64,000 nucleotides of DNA from Ponticaulis sp. (GCA_002701295.1 NZUJ01000075.1:1-64000), one strand, 5' to 3'; positions 38,372-50,078 are shown, numbered from the stretch's first letter. The notes: generated by a model not told the origin, from the letters alone. Translations and numbers: made by a program.

Positions 38372-39910
38372 ATGGACCGACACCTACCCCTTTCCTGCGC
38401 ATTGCTCTCCAATCGTCAGATGTCGGAGGCAGATGCCCTGACCATCGAGAATGGAGTGTCTGGTTTTGATCTCATGAAAACCGCCGGGCGCGCGGTGTTT
38501 GATCGATTGATCACCAGCTTCCCAGATGCTGCGTCCATTCATGTGATATGTGGCCCGGGGAATAATGGCGGAGATGGCTATATCGTCGCCGAGTTGCTTC
38601 GCCAGGCTGGACGCGAAGTCAAAGTGTCGAGTGTCACCCCAATCGAAAACCTGTCAGGTGATGCCGCGCTGGCACATCGTCACTGGCGCGGTGGGGTCGT
38701 CCCGTTTCATCCTGGCGAACTCGACGACGTGGACCTGATCGTCGATGCTCTGTTTGGCGCTGGTCTGTCACGGCCTGTCGAAGGTGAAGCGCTCGACTGG
38801 ATCACCGCGATCAATGAGGCTGATGTGCCGGTCTTGTCGATTGATCTTCCAAGCGGTGTGAACGGCGATACCGGAGAGGCAGGCACTCTCGCAATTGCTG
38901 CGGTCGAGACGGTCACCTTCTTCCGCAAGAAGCCTGGACATTTGCTCAACCCGGGAAAGGCCCTGTGCGGTTTAATCACCGTTGCCGACATCGGAATCGC
39001 AGACGACGTGTTCCGGCACCTCGATATCGACACTTTCGAGAATGCGCCCGGACTGTGGCAGGCACAATGGCCGGGCTATGTTCTGGACGGACATAAATAT
39101 GAGCGTGGTCACGCAATTATTGTGTCGGGCGGGGAGTTCACAACGGGCGCGTCACGCCTCACCGCATCGGCTGCATTGCGCATCGGTGCGGGCCTGACGT
39201 CCATCGCCGGATCAGCAGACGCCATTCGCGTCCATGCCGCGCATCTGACCTCCGTCATGCTGAAGCCTTTCGAGACGCCAGCCGAACTCGCCGCCCTTTT
39301 GACGGACAAGCGGATTACGGCGGTTGCTGCAGGCCCCGGGCTCGGGCTGGATGATACGGCGCGGGACAAGCTGGCCTGCATTCTGGAGAGTCCGCCAGAC
39401 CTTGTTCTGGACGCAGACGCGCTGACACTGGGCGGTGAGCACACGGACTTGTTCCTGGAGCGCCTGAGTGCTCGTCAGTCGCTGACGGTTCTGACGCCGC
39501 ACATGGGAGAATATGCGCGCCTGTTCGGCACACCCGCACCAGAAACCCTCAGGATTGATCTTGCGAGAAGCGCCGCCGAACGCTCTGGCGCAATCATTGT
39601 TCTCAAAGGTGCCGACACCATTATTGCTGAGCCAGGCGGGCGAGTTGCGATCAACGGAAATGCACCGCCCTGGCTGGCGACCGCGGGGTCTGGCGACGTC
39701 TTGACCGGCATGATTGCCGGGTTGCGAGCCCAGGGTATGCCCGCTTTCGAGGCCGCATGTGCGGGCGTCTGGCTGCATGGTGAAGCCGCGAAACGCTGTG
39801 GGGCGTATCTGATTGCAGAAGAGCTCGAGACAGGTCTGAAACAGGTTCTGGAAGAAGACAGTTTTGATTGGGCGGAGGACACCCTGCCCGACGATGAGTC
39901 CGACAGCTAG
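38372..39910 (+). CDS. nnr: Bifunctional NAD(P)H-hydrate epimerase / ADP-dependent dehydratase
   Basis: ICGPGNNGGDGYIVAELLRQAGREV, SIDLPSGVNGDTGE, LVLDADALTL, LTPHMGEYARLFG, GSGDVLTGMIAGLRAQG. Confidence 0.93.
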   Translation: MDRHLPLSCALLSNRQMSEADALTIENGVSGFDLMKTAGRAVFDRLITSFPDAASIHVICGPGNNGGDGYIVAELLRQAGREVKVSSVTPIENLSGDAALAHRHWRGGVVPFHPGELDDVDLIVDALFGAGLSRPVEGEALDWITAINEADVPVLSIDLPSGVNGDTGEAGTLAIAAVETVTFFRKKPGHLLNPGKALCGLITVADIGIADDVFRHLDIDTFENAPGLWQAQWPGYVLDGHKYERGHAIIVSGGEFTTGASRLTASAALRIGAGLTSIAGSADAIRVHAAHLTSVMLKPFETPAELAALLTDKRITAVAAGPGLGLDDTARDKLACILESPPDLVLDADALTLGGEHTDLFLERLSARQSLTVLTPHMGEYARLFGTPAPETLRIDLARSAAERSGAIIVLKGADTIIAEPGGRVAINGNAPPWLATAGSGDVLTGMIAGLRAQGMPAFEAACAGVWLHGEAAKRCGAYLIAEELETGLKQVLEEDSFDWAEDTLPDDESDS

Positions 39911-39931
39911 AGAATGTCTTCTTTGAGGAAT

Positions 39932-40008
39932 TGGTGGTTCGGGGGAGACTTGAACTCCCGACCTCGCGATTATGAGTCGCGCGCTCTAACCAGCTGAGCT
40001 ACCGAACC
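39932..40008 (-). tRNA. tRNA-Met (CAT anticodon), CCA encoded
   Basis: Reverse complement GGTTCGG...CGCGA-CTCATAA-TCGCG...TTCAAGT...CCGAACCACCA; cloverleaf stems pair. Confidence 0.93.
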
Positions 40009-40086
40009 AGAATAGCCAATGAGCGGGGCTATATACGCGCGGTCATTCGCAGACACAAGCGCCCTTTTGCAAGTTTTCACACGCTT

Positions 40087-41226
40087 TCAAAGATCATTCT
40101 GCACGAGTTCCGCAACATACTCTCCAATCGCCAGACTGGAGGTCAGCCCCGGGCTCTCAATTCCGAACAGATTTATAAGACCTGCGCTGCCGTGATCGGC
40201 TTGAGATTCGATGCAAAAATCAGCCGCATCTTCGCCCTGATAGACAAGTTTCGGCCGCACACCGGAATAGGTCGGACTCAGTTGTTCGAGCCTCAGTTCA
40301 GGCCAGTATGTCTGCGCTGATTTCAGAAAGGCGCTCGCGCGACCGGGGTCCACCGCATAATCAAAAGGTGGCGTGCTTCCTTCAAGCAACCACTCGACAT
40401 CGGGGCCAAGACGACCTGATCCGGAAAGGTCCAGGGTGTAATGGATACCAAGGCTGGCGCTGGTCGGCATGGGATAAATGAGCCGCGTAAAAGGCGGACG
40501 TCCCTGTATCGAGAAATACACGCCTTTCGCAAAGTAGGGAGTTGGCAGGCTTCCAGTCTGATGAGGTCCGTCGATGCATCCAGCCAGTTGAGGCGCGCGA
40601 TGCCCGGCGGCATTGACGACCCATTGTGCCCGCAAACGGGTCTCTTCCTCTCCACCAACAATCAACACAACACCAGACGGCGTTACAGCGCCACGCAAGA
40701 CTTCACTATTCAGGGCCAGCTGTCCGCCTCTGTCTTCAATTTTGCCAAGCAGGCTGTGGCAGAAACTATGACTGTCGAATATTCCGCTGGTCGGAGACAA
40801 AAGGGCGGCGCAGACTTGTTCTGAAAGCTCGGGCTCGAGCACTCTCGCCTCTCTGCCCGAAAGCAGCTCAAGTCCTTCAACCTCGTTGGCCTGGCCTTTC
40901 ACCTTCAGAGCCGCGAGCGCATCAAGCTCTCCTTCATCCGTCGCGACGACAAGCTTGCCGCAGGCTTTGTGGTCAATGCCGTGTTTTGGCAGCCAGTCAT
41001 AAAGAAGGTGTCTGCCGCGAACACAAAACCGCGCCTTTTTTGATCCGGTTGGATAATACAAACCCGCATGAATAACTTCAGAGTTTCGAGACGTCGTTTC
41101 TGTGGCAATGGCAGAGGCCCGCTCGATGAGCAGGACTTCCCGGCCCTGACGGCTAAGCTGTTCAGCAATTGCGAGCCCCACAACGCCCGCGCCGACAACA
41201 ACAGTCTCAATTTCCCAGACGGACAT
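40087..41226 (-). CDS. FAD-dependent oxidoreductase, L-2-hydroxyglutarate oxidase-like
   Basis: ETVVVGAGVVGLAIAEQLSRQGREVLLIERASAIATETTSRNSEVIHAGLYYPTGSKKARFCVRGRHLLYDW. Confidence 0.88.
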   Translation of the reverse strand: MSVWEIETVVVGAGVVGLAIAEQLSRQGREVLLIERASAIATETTSRNSEVIHAGLYYPTGSKKARFCVRGRHLLYDWLPKHGIDHKACGKLVVATDEGELDALAALKVKGQANEVEGLELLSGREARVLEPELSEQVCAALLSPTSGIFDSHSFCHSLLGKIEDRGGQLALNSEVLRGAVTPSGVVLIVGGEEETRLRAQWVVNAAGHRAPQLAGCIDGPHQTGSLPTPYFAKGVYFSIQGRPPFTRLIYPMPTSASLGIHYTLDLSGSGRLGPDVEWLLEGSTPPFDYAVDPGRASAFLKSAQTYWPELRLEQLSPTYSGVRPKLVYQGEDAADFCIESQADHGSAGLINLFGIESPGLTSSLAIGEYVAELVQNDL

Positions 41227-41414
41227 GCCGACTCCCAAGAGGTTTCGTTTCAATCCTGCCACAGCATGCGTCAAAATTGCAAAAAATCATGTCTTGCAAA
41301 AGAAAACTTCTTTCGCTCTATTGCCCATTCTGGAAAAAGACTTGCAAGACTGCCCATCACAACCGCAGTGTTTGAAGGTCACAACGAAGAAATTCAGTCT
41401 TAGAGGGGTAAAAG

Positions 41415-41903
41415 TTGTCTGTGGAACTGGATCAAATTGATAAAAGCATACTGGAACTGGTTCAGAACGACGCAAGTCTGTCCGTCGCAGACATCGCAGA
41501 CCGTGTTGGATTGTCTTCTTCCCCATGCTGGCGTCGCATCAAGCGTATGGAAGAACAAGGCGTCATCCAGCGACGCGTCACCGTTCTTGACAGAAGCGCT
41601 CTTGGCCTGAACTTCGAAGTGGTCGCCTCGGTCAAGCTTCAGCTGCCCAACCGGGACAATCTGGAGCAGTTCGAGGCCGCTATCGAAGGCTGGCCGGAAG
41701 TCGTGGAATGCATGACTGTGACAGGCGCCGTCGACTATATCATCCGGGTTCTGACCACCGATATGCATGCGTATGACGACTTCCTTCGCGACAAGCTTTT
41801 GTCGCTCGGATTGGTGTCGGATGTACAGTCGCGGATTATTGTACGCGTCGCCAAACGAACGACGTCGGTGCCATTGTCACTGGTCGACGACCAACTGGGT
41901 TGA
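41415..41903 (+). CDS. Lrp/AsnC family transcriptional regulator
   Basis: LDQIDKSILELVQNDASLSVADIADRVGLSSSPCWRRIKRMEEQGVIQRRVTVLD. Confidence 0.95.
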   Translation: MSVELDQIDKSILELVQNDASLSVADIADRVGLSSSPCWRRIKRMEEQGVIQRRVTVLDRSALGLNFEVVASVKLQLPNRDNLEQFEAAIEGWPEVVECMTVTGAVDYIIRVLTTDMHAYDDFLRDKLLSLGLVSDVQSRIIVRVAKRTTSVPLSLVDDQLG

Positions 41904-41908
41904 ATCGC

Positions 41909-42379
41909 CTAATTGCCACCGCTTGATGTGTGGTCTGACACGATCAGCCAGTCATCGCCGAACTTGCGGAAATGGAGCGTGAACAGCCCCCAGGGCTTGT
42001 CGGTAGCGCGCTCCAGTTCCCATTTCCCAAAAACCATTGCGTCATCAGCATCACTGATCGTGGTCACCAGATTGGAGAAACTGAGTTTCCCCATTTTCTC
42101 CGGTGAATCATAGCTCGTCAGATATCGGTCGAGCGTGGCCTGCCAGCCATAGGTAATATTTCCGCCTGACGCGAACCTCAGATCATCTGACTTCCAGTAC
42201 CCATCCATAAAGGCCGGAATATCGCCTTCATTCCAGGCAGCCTGCTGGGTCGCCAGCACAGATTCAATGGCGATAGTTTCAGCGCTTTCGTCAAGCGTTG
42301 TCGGCACTGCCTGCGATGTTGCGCAACCACTAAATCCGACAACAGAAAGAAGTACCAGACTTCCGATCAAAGACTTCAT
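41909..42379 (-). CDS. SnoaL/NTF2-like (DUF4440-type) lipoprotein
   Basis: LLSVVGFSGC lipobox; AAWNEGDIPAFMDGYWKSDDLRFASGGNITYGWQATLDRY. Confidence 0.75.
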   Translation of the reverse strand: MKSLIGSLVLLSVVGFSGCATSQAVPTTLDESAETIAIESVLATQQAAWNEGDIPAFMDGYWKSDDLRFASGGNITYGWQATLDRYLTSYDSPEKMGKLSFSNLVTTISDADDAMVFGKWELERATDKPWGLFTLHFRKFGDDWLIVSDHTSSGGN

Positions 42380-42437
42380 GTCGTGCTCCCGGCTTCAAAC
42401 TCTGTAGAGTGTTTCACCGGGAGAGACAGAAAACAAG

Positions 42438-42836
42438 TCAGCCCGCATCCACCGCGAAACCAACGCCCTGAATGCCGGCACTTCGGGCCTGGTCCACGGC
42501 CAGGATGACGAATTTGTTCTTCGCTTGCGGATGCGCCTGAACCAGGACCGACAAATCTGGCGTTTCAGCCAATAACCTCTGTAGACGCGCTTCGACGCCG
42601 CCAATGTCAGTCAATACACCATTCACGCGTATCAGTCCGTTATCGTCGATCCGGACGATTGCAGACGGCCCATGGGGTAATGGATCACTCGAATTGGACG
42701 ATGGCGGCGTCATATCCATGGCGGACTCCTTGAGAAAGGTCATGGTCACCACAAAGAAGACCAGCAGGATAAACACGATATCCAGCATGGGAGTGAGATC
42801 TGCTTCAGTTGTTTGCTTACGTGCACGAGAAATCAT
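42438..42836 (-). CDS. ExbD/TolR-type biopolymer transport protein
   Basis: MISRARKQTTEADLTPMLDIVFILLVFFVVTMTFLKE; GGAGGA SD before ATG at 42836. Confidence 0.9.
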   Translation of the reverse strand: MISRARKQTTEADLTPMLDIVFILLVFFVVTMTFLKESAMDMTPPSSNSSDPLPHGPSAIVRIDDNGLIRVNGVLTDIGGVEARLQRLLAETPDLSVLVQAHPQAKNKFVILAVDQARSAGIQGVGFAVDAG

Positions 42837-43018
42837 TTTGTCCTCCATATTATTTTATAACATTACACTTTATTTAATTTGAAATATTGTCAAGTTCGGT
42901 GACGGATCTTCGCATCTCGTCCCTACTGCAAAAGCCGCTAAACTGCCGCAGAAGAGCCGTGATTCAGCGGTCAGACTGCCTGCGCGTCGAGAAAGACCCG
43001 CGAAGGGGGAAGAAAGAA

Positions 43019-46015
43019 ATGTTTGAGAAGACCAGGTCGAATGTGCTGAAACTCAGCCTGGTTCTGGCACTGGCCGGAACCGGCTACGGCTTTGAACCCG
43101 CCAATGCTGCAGACAATCCTGTTCTGGTGTCCAAAAACTATTTTGGTACTGATGGAAAAGCGATCAATCAGTCGCTGGAACTCAAATCTCTCGACATCAC
43201 CGTGTCAGTGACCGGCGGCTACGCCCAGACGACCGCGCTGGCTGAATTTCACAATCCAACAAATCAGGTTCTGGAAGGCGAATTCAGCTTTGATATGCCC
43301 GCTAATGCAAAGCTTGTTGGCTATGGTCTCGATATTAACGGCGAAATCCGCGACGGTGTAATCGTTGAAAAGAAGCAGGCTGAGCGCACCTTCAATGAGC
43401 GCATTCGGCGGGGTGTAGACCCCGGCCTTGCTGAAGTGACCGAGACGAATGCATTCTCCACACGCGTTTTTCCCATCTTCGCTGGCGAGACCCGCCAGAT
43501 CTCGGTGACCTTCGTGACACCAGTCAGCCCGGATGATGCATTTATTCTCCCGCTGGAAAGTCAGGCTCAAACCAAGCGTCTCAGCCTCACGGTTCGCGGT
43601 CAGGTCGACCCAATGGGTGTAAGCTTTCCCGGTAATCTCACCCCCGAATGGAATGGTGCCGTGAACGAGGCCAGACTTGTCGCAGAAGACGTTATTCTGA
43701 ATGGCGAGCTGCGCATCACACCCAACGCAACCTCACCGCTGACAGTCACACGACACTCCAGCGGTCAGCCGTTTCTGAACATCAACATGCCGGCTGATAA
43801 AACTGCCCCGGTTGCAGCAGATTCCATTCGTATTTTCTGGGACACGTCCCTGTCTCAAGACATGGAAGATAGTCCGGCGGCCGCTTTTCTGGACAGGGTA
43901 GTGTCGACACACCACCCCTTTGCCGTCGAGCTTGTGACCTTCGACAAGGCGGTAACGCGCCGCATGAATGTGCGCCCTGAACCTGACGAGCTGAACTACT
44001 TTATTTCTGAACTGAGTTACGATGGCGCCACAAACCTGGAAGCACTCTACGAAACCGAATTCGACCGACCAAATGCAGAGCTTTGCTTTCTGGTGACTGA
44101 CGGCCGTTTTACCCTTGGTGATGTTCCGAAACAAAAACTCCCCTGCACGCTCCACATCATTGGCACGTCGTCGAGTGCTGATCGACCTGTTCTGAATCGT
44201 CTCGCCAAACTTGGCGGAGGTCAGTTCATTGATCTCACCTCTCTTTCGGAAGATGACGCGATGAGCCTGTTGGAACAGGTCACCCGTGTTCCGAAACGGT
44301 TGGACATCGACGGTCGAAATCTTCTTGATGATGCCGAATGGGTCCAGTCTGACGGACGCTTTCGTCTCATTGTTCCGGTCGATCCAAATGTTCAGTCTAT
44401 TCGACTCGACCTTGATGACAGCCAGATCAAATGGTCGCCGGATATGCGCTATGCAGCACGAAATGACGGACCGGGTGCAGACTGGGCTCAGATGCGTCTT
44501 ACAGCCATGCGCGCCAGTGGCGCAGACCGCGACGAACTCGTTGACTTCAGTCGTCGCTACTCAGTTGTGACTGACGAGACATCGCTCCTGGTTCTCGAAA
44601 CCATGCTGGACTATGTCGAGGCACGAATTCCACTTCCTGACATCGGCTTCTCCAAGGAGGAACGCCGACGTTACACCGATATGATCCAGTCAGAAGAGCG
44701 CCAGATAGAACAGGAAACAGCATCACGACTGAACAGGGTCGCGTCTTTGTGGCGGACACAGGAAGACTGGTATAGTGGAAAGCTGAATGCGGATCGCGAC
44801 GACGCCTCGTCTGATCGCAGAATGTTTGAGAGTCAGGTCGATGAAAGTGCCGTGCCGCCTCCTCCTCCACCACCACCTCCTCCTCCTCCGCCGCCTCCGC
44901 TTTATCAGATAGCGCCTGAAGAGCCCCTCGCAGAAGAAAGGCAGGAATCCATCGTCGTCACAGGCTCTCGCCTGGAAGGATCTGCTTCAGCGCCTTCTGC
45001 AGCCTTTTCAAACAGAGACGACGCGGATTCTTCTGAACCACAAGATTACCCTTCAACCGCGTTGCAGGATATCTCAATTGTAACCTGGTCGCCTGATCGT
45101 CCATATTTGGAAACTGCATCAGGGCTATGCGGCAAGGACCTTTATGCTCACTACATGGATCAGCGCGAAGACCACGGCCTTCTGCCGAGTTACTATCTCG
45201 AAATGGCTGATCTGTTTTTCCGCTGTGGCGATAAGGAAACAGCCATCAACTTGGCTCTTACAGCGCTCGAACTCTCAGTTTCAGACGATGACACTCGTAC
45301 GGCTACAGCCTTCAGACTACAACGCTTTGGCGAGGCGGCACTCGCTGCAGATTTGTTCAGAACCGTTGTGGAAAATGACGGCACACGACCACAGCCCTAC
45401 CGCAATCTGGCGCTGTCGCTGGTCGACCAAGCGGCACAGGCAGATCTGTCCAAGTCAGACAGAACTGACCTTCTGAAAGAAGCCCTCAGCCTTCTGAACC
45501 ACGTCATCGCCACCCCATGGGATAGCAAGTTCACTGGGATTGAAGTCGTCTCGGTTTTCGAAGCAAATGGGGTTCGCAGACAACTTGAAACCCTCGGTGT
45601 TTCAGAGGATCTCGCTTCCGACGACTTGCAGGCTGATATGCCGGTCGATCTGCGTATCGTTGTGAATTGGAACGTCGATGAAACCGACATGGATCTCTGG
45701 GTACGTGAACCCGGCGGTGAAATCGCCAAGTACAATAATCCCTACACAGAGATCGGCGGGCGTCTTTCGAACGACATGACACAAGGCTATGGCCCGGAGG
45801 AGTATCTCCTGAAGGATGCGCCAGACGGTGTCTATGAAATCTACATGGATTATTTTTCCAGCGACATTGTAAACCCGAACGGAGCAGTCGCCATTCAGGC
45901 TGAGATTTGGCGCAACTACGGAACACCCGCAGCAAACGTCCAGCGCGTGGAACTCGAATTCACCGATGACGAGGCTGATGAGTATCTGATCGCGACAATT
46001 CGGATCGGCGATTAA
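43019..46015 (+). CDS. VIT and VWA domain protein with poly-Pro linker, VVTGSR motif and DUF2135-like C-terminus
   Basis: VIT: FNERIRRGVDPGLAEVTETNAFSTRVFPIFAGETRQISVTFVTPV; VWA-like FWDTSLSQ; P15 tract; QESIVVTGSRLEGS; C-terminal VVNWNVDETDMDLWVREPGGE. Confidence 0.82.
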   Translation: MFEKTRSNVLKLSLVLALAGTGYGFEPANAADNPVLVSKNYFGTDGKAINQSLELKSLDITVSVTGGYAQTTALAEFHNPTNQVLEGEFSFDMPANAKLVGYGLDINGEIRDGVIVEKKQAERTFNERIRRGVDPGLAEVTETNAFSTRVFPIFAGETRQISVTFVTPVSPDDAFILPLESQAQTKRLSLTVRGQVDPMGVSFPGNLTPEWNGAVNEARLVAEDVILNGELRITPNATSPLTVTRHSSGQPFLNINMPADKTAPVAADSIRIFWDTSLSQDMEDSPAAAFLDRVVSTHHPFAVELVTFDKAVTRRMNVRPEPDELNYFISELSYDGATNLEALYETEFDRPNAELCFLVTDGRFTLGDVPKQKLPCTLHIIGTSSSADRPVLNRLAKLGGGQFIDLTSLSEDDAMSLLEQVTRVPKRLDIDGRNLLDDAEWVQSDGRFRLIVPVDPNVQSIRLDLDDSQIKWSPDMRYAARNDGPGADWAQMRLTAMRASGADRDELVDFSRRYSVVTDETSLLVLETMLDYVEARIPLPDIGFSKEERRRYTDMIQSEERQIEQETASRLNRVASLWRTQEDWYSGKLNADRDDASSDRRMFESQVDESAVPPPPPPPPPPPPPPPLYQIAPEEPLAEERQESIVVTGSRLEGSASAPSAAFSNRDDADSSEPQDYPSTALQDISIVTWSPDRPYLETASGLCGKDLYAHYMDQREDHGLLPSYYLEMADLFFRCGDKETAINLALTALELSVSDDDTRTATAFRLQRFGEAALAADLFRTVVENDGTRPQPYRNLALSLVDQAAQADLSKSDRTDLLKEALSLLNHVIATPWDSKFTGIEVVSVFEANGVRRQLETLGVSEDLASDDLQADMPVDLRIVVNWNVDETDMDLWVREPGGEIAKYNNPYTEIGGRLSNDMTQGYGPEEYLLKDAPDGVYEIYMDYFSSDIVNPNGAVAIQAEIWRNYGTPAANVQRVELEFTDDEADEYLIATIRIGD

Positions 46016-46075
46016 ATCGACTTCATGAAACGGAATTCACGGGAAGTTTTTCAAGTCTCGCCTTAGCATCATGAC

Positions 46076-46878
<803 letters not shown>

Positions 46879-46882
<4 letters not shown>

Positions 46883-47478
46883 GTCTCCTGTGGTTTTGTG
46901 TCGTCAGATTGTTTCGCACTTTCGACCAGTTTGAGGACATCTTTAGCGGCCAATGATAGGGGCTTTTGAAACGGGTGAAACTGCCACGCAATCATCCCAC
47001 CGAAAAGCAGCATGACCGCGATCGGCGCTCCTCCCCGTTCAAGACTGACGTTCTTGTCCATTGCGAGGGCGACCATCGGAATCGCGACCGCAAAAAGCAA
47101 ACAGATCACGCCGATCGAGAACATGGCCCACAGCGATGACTTGCGTTGTCCAAGATGGATCTCAACATCCGGCCTGTGGGTTCCGAGCGCCGTCAGACAT
47201 GCCCCCAATATCTTGAAGAACGAGTCCATTTCCGGATCATACCCATGGGCGGGCGAAGTGAGATGAATTTTCATGAGCCGACCGTCTGAACCCTTAAGGT
47301 CGATTCCCTGAAACGCATGCTGTTTGACACCCATGGCCCAATAGCGGGCCGATTGAACCGCTGACCAGGCCAGAGAGTCAGACCGACCGGGTGACGCAAC
47401 GGTGATCCCCTCATCGCTTACCGTCACAGTTTTGCGGTCTGCGAGCAAAGCCGGTTTATAGGTGAATGTTTCGTCCAT
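46879..47478 (-). CDS. Uncharacterised membrane protein, paralogue of the next gene
   Basis: Two TM segments; N-terminus TFTYKPALLADRKTVTVSDEGI shared with 47497-48060. Confidence 0.65.
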
Positions 47479-47496
47479 GCGCTCCCCCTTTTCGCG

Positions 47497-48060
47497 TCAG
47501 TTCGAGAGGTCGGTCCACATCTCGTAGGCGCTTTTTGTAACTGGTGGTTTGAACGGGTTGTAGTTGATCATCAGTGTTGCGGAGATTGCAAATCCCGCGA
47601 ACAGCGCCGGAAGTCCCGTTGCGAAATCATCAGGAACCATCAAGATTCCAACCACCGTCAATGCGATAAAAACGAGAAGCAAAAGAACGCCGCAAAGGAA
47701 AAAAATCCATTTGAACAATTTTGGCTGCTCAAGACTGACAACCAGGTCCGGTCGCTTTTGTGAGAGCCATTTGAAACACTCGAGAACCAGCTCGGCAAAC
47801 GCGATATCGCTGTCTTCGATGTCCGCTTCATTTGGGTCATTGCGAAACAATCGGAGGGTTTCGCCGGACGTTGATCTGAAATGGAGTTCCATCCCGGCTC
47901 CGTAGCGACCGCGCCCTTCCAGATACCGAACCGCCTCGATCTCATCCCAGCCCATGGACGCCTCGTCCGTGCGTTTCTGACGGTGAATTCCGTCATCGGA
48001 CAAAGTCACTATGGTGTCACCCCCGATGAGGGCCGGTTTATAGGTGTGAGACGTTTCCAT
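47497..48060 (-). CDS. Uncharacterised membrane protein, paralogue of the previous gene
   Basis: HTYKPALIGGDTIVTLSDDGI; similar layout of TM pair and C-terminal NPFKPP. Confidence 0.65.
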   Translation of the reverse strand: METSHTYKPALIGGDTIVTLSDDGIHRQKRTDEASMGWDEIEAVRYLEGRGRYGAGMELHFRSTSGETLRLFRNDPNEADIEDSDIAFAELVLECFKWLSQKRPDLVVSLEQPKLFKWIFFLCGVLLLLVFIALTVVGILMVPDDFATGLPALFAGFAISATLMINYNPFKPPVTKSAYEMWTDLSN

Positions 48061-48119
48061 TTGATAATGTTAACACGAAACGCCGAACCGCCATCTCCCC
48101 CGAACCGAGGAGAAAGAGA

Positions 48120-50033
48120 TCAGACCTCCGAGGTCGCCTCTTCATAGGCTTCAGACGCTTCGAGCCATTCCATCTCAGCCGTTTCCGCTGCCTCAACCTG
48201 CTCAGCACGCGCTTTCATAAGCGATTGCATGTCCGCGGAAGAGAGCCCCGGCGCGACAAGTTTTTCGTCGATTTCAGAGACTTTCTTCTGAGCCGCCTCG
48301 AGCCGCTTTTCAGCAGCATCTGCCTTTTTCTTGAGTGGCGCAGCAGCCTTGCGCGCCTCAGCGGCCTTCTGCCGATCCGCAGCCTTGTCGACCTTAGCGA
48401 ATGGCTTGGGCGCTTCTTCCTTCACCTGAGGCTTGGGATCGTTCTTCGACTTGTCACGATCAGCCGACATGACGAGTTTCTTATAGTCATTCAGATCGCC
48501 ATCATATTCTTTCGCGCGACCATCCTTCACCAGCCAGAGCTGGTCTGCCGTTCCTTCAGCCAGATAAACATCGTGGGTGATCAATAGCACTGCGCCGCGA
48601 TAGTCATTCAGCGCATAGATGAGCGCTTCACGGCTATCAATATCGAGGTGAGAGGTCGGCTCGTCGAGGATCAGGATGTGCGGATCTTCCATAGCCATGA
48701 GGCCCATGAGAAGGCGCACCTTCTCGCCACCTGAAAGCTTCTCGACCTTCGTCTCGACCTTCTCGACCGGGAACCCGATCTGGGCGCACTTGGCGCGGAC
48801 CTTGGCCGGCAACGTATCCTTCGGCATGGCGCGCCGAATATGATCGAAAACGGTCTCTCCCGGATTCAGCTCATCCATCTGATCCTGGCTGAAATAGCCG
48901 ATCTTGATGGAGCCCGGCGCCTTGCGCTCACCCGCCATCATCGGCAGGCGATTTGCGATGGATTTGACGAGCGTGGTCTTGCCCTGCCCGTTTGTACCGA
49001 CAATGGCGATGCGATCGTCCGGATCAACGCGCAGATCGACGTCGCGCAGGATGATCGCGTTTTCTCCATAGCCGAGTTCAGCGTCCCGCAGTTCGAGAAG
49101 CGGCGGTGCAAGTTGCGCTTCTGGCGCGGAGAAGTGAAATGGCACTGTCCGCTCCGAGACTGGGATGGCGATATCCTTCATCCGCTCAATCATCTTGATA
49201 CGCGATTGAGCCTGCGTCGCTTTTGAGGCCTTGGCGCGGAACCGATCGACGAAGCTCTGCAGATGCGCGCGTTCCGCATCCTGCTTCTTCTTCATGGATT
49301 CCAGCTGAGACAATCTGATCGCGCGCATGCGGAGATAGTCGTCATATCCGCCTGCGGTCAGCTCCAGCTTTTTATGCTCCAGCGCCAGTGTGTGCGTGAC
49401 GCAAGCGTTCAGCATTTCGCGGTCATGGCTGACGAGGATCACCGTATTCGGATAGGCGCGCAGATAACCTTCCAGCCAGGCAGCGCCCTCAAGGTCCAGA
49501 TAGTTGGTCGGCTCATCGAGCAGCAGCACGTCAGGTTGGGCGAACAGAACGCCCGCAATAGCTGCGCGCATGCGCCAGCCGCCAGAGAACTCCCTTGTCG
49601 GGCGGTAGAGGTCTTCCGGCATGAAGCCGAGCCCCATCAACACCTCACTGGCGCGTGCCTCGCCTGACCAGGCATCGATATCCAGAAGGCGTTCGTGAAT
49701 GGCCGCAATCCGGTCTGGATCTGTCGCCGTCTCACTCTCCTGCATCAGTGCATGACGTTCCGCATCAGCCGCCAGCACCACGTCCAGAATGGTGTCGTCG
49801 CTGGCGGCGACTTCCTGAGCAACCCACCCCAGCGTCGCGCCTTCATTGAAGCGGATGGACGTATCTCTGTCGCGCGTCTGGTGGGCGTCCTTGATCAACC
49901 CCAATAACGTGGACTTGCCCGTACCATTGCGCCCGACAAGCCCCACTTTCCAGCCTTTGGCCAGCTGGGCAGAAGCGTCTTCGAACAGGGTACGAGTCCC
50001 GAAGGCGAAAGTGAGTTCAGTGATAGTTAGCAT
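48120..50033 (-). CDS. ABC-F family ATP-binding protein (Uup/YheS-like)
   Basis: Two ATPase domains (GRNGTGKSTLLGLI; GTNGQGKTTLVKSI), LSGGEKVRLLMGL, LDEPTNYLDLE; coiled C-terminus. Confidence 0.93.
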   Translation of the reverse strand: MLTITELTFAFGTRTLFEDASAQLAKGWKVGLVGRNGTGKSTLLGLIKDAHQTRDRDTSIRFNEGATLGWVAQEVAASDDTILDVVLAADAERHALMQESETATDPDRIAAIHERLLDIDAWSGEARASEVLMGLGFMPEDLYRPTREFSGGWRMRAAIAGVLFAQPDVLLLDEPTNYLDLEGAAWLEGYLRAYPNTVILVSHDREMLNACVTHTLALEHKKLELTAGGYDDYLRMRAIRLSQLESMKKKQDAERAHLQSFVDRFRAKASKATQAQSRIKMIERMKDIAIPVSERTVPFHFSAPEAQLAPPLLELRDAELGYGENAIILRDVDLRVDPDDRIAIVGTNGQGKTTLVKSIANRLPMMAGERKAPGSIKIGYFSQDQMDELNPGETVFDHIRRAMPKDTLPAKVRAKCAQIGFPVEKVETKVEKLSGGEKVRLLMGLMAMEDPHILILDEPTSHLDIDSREALIYALNDYRGAVLLITHDVYLAEGTADQLWLVKDGRAKEYDGDLNDYKKLVMSADRDKSKNDPKPQVKEEAPKPFAKVDKAADRQKAAEARKAAAPLKKKADAAEKRLEAAQKKVSEIDEKLVAPGLSSADMQSLMKARAEQVEAAETAEMEWLEASEAYEEATSEV

Positions 50034-50078
50034 AACGCCCGCTTGTGCAGCGGGCGCAGGCAAAACTCAACAGCGATT

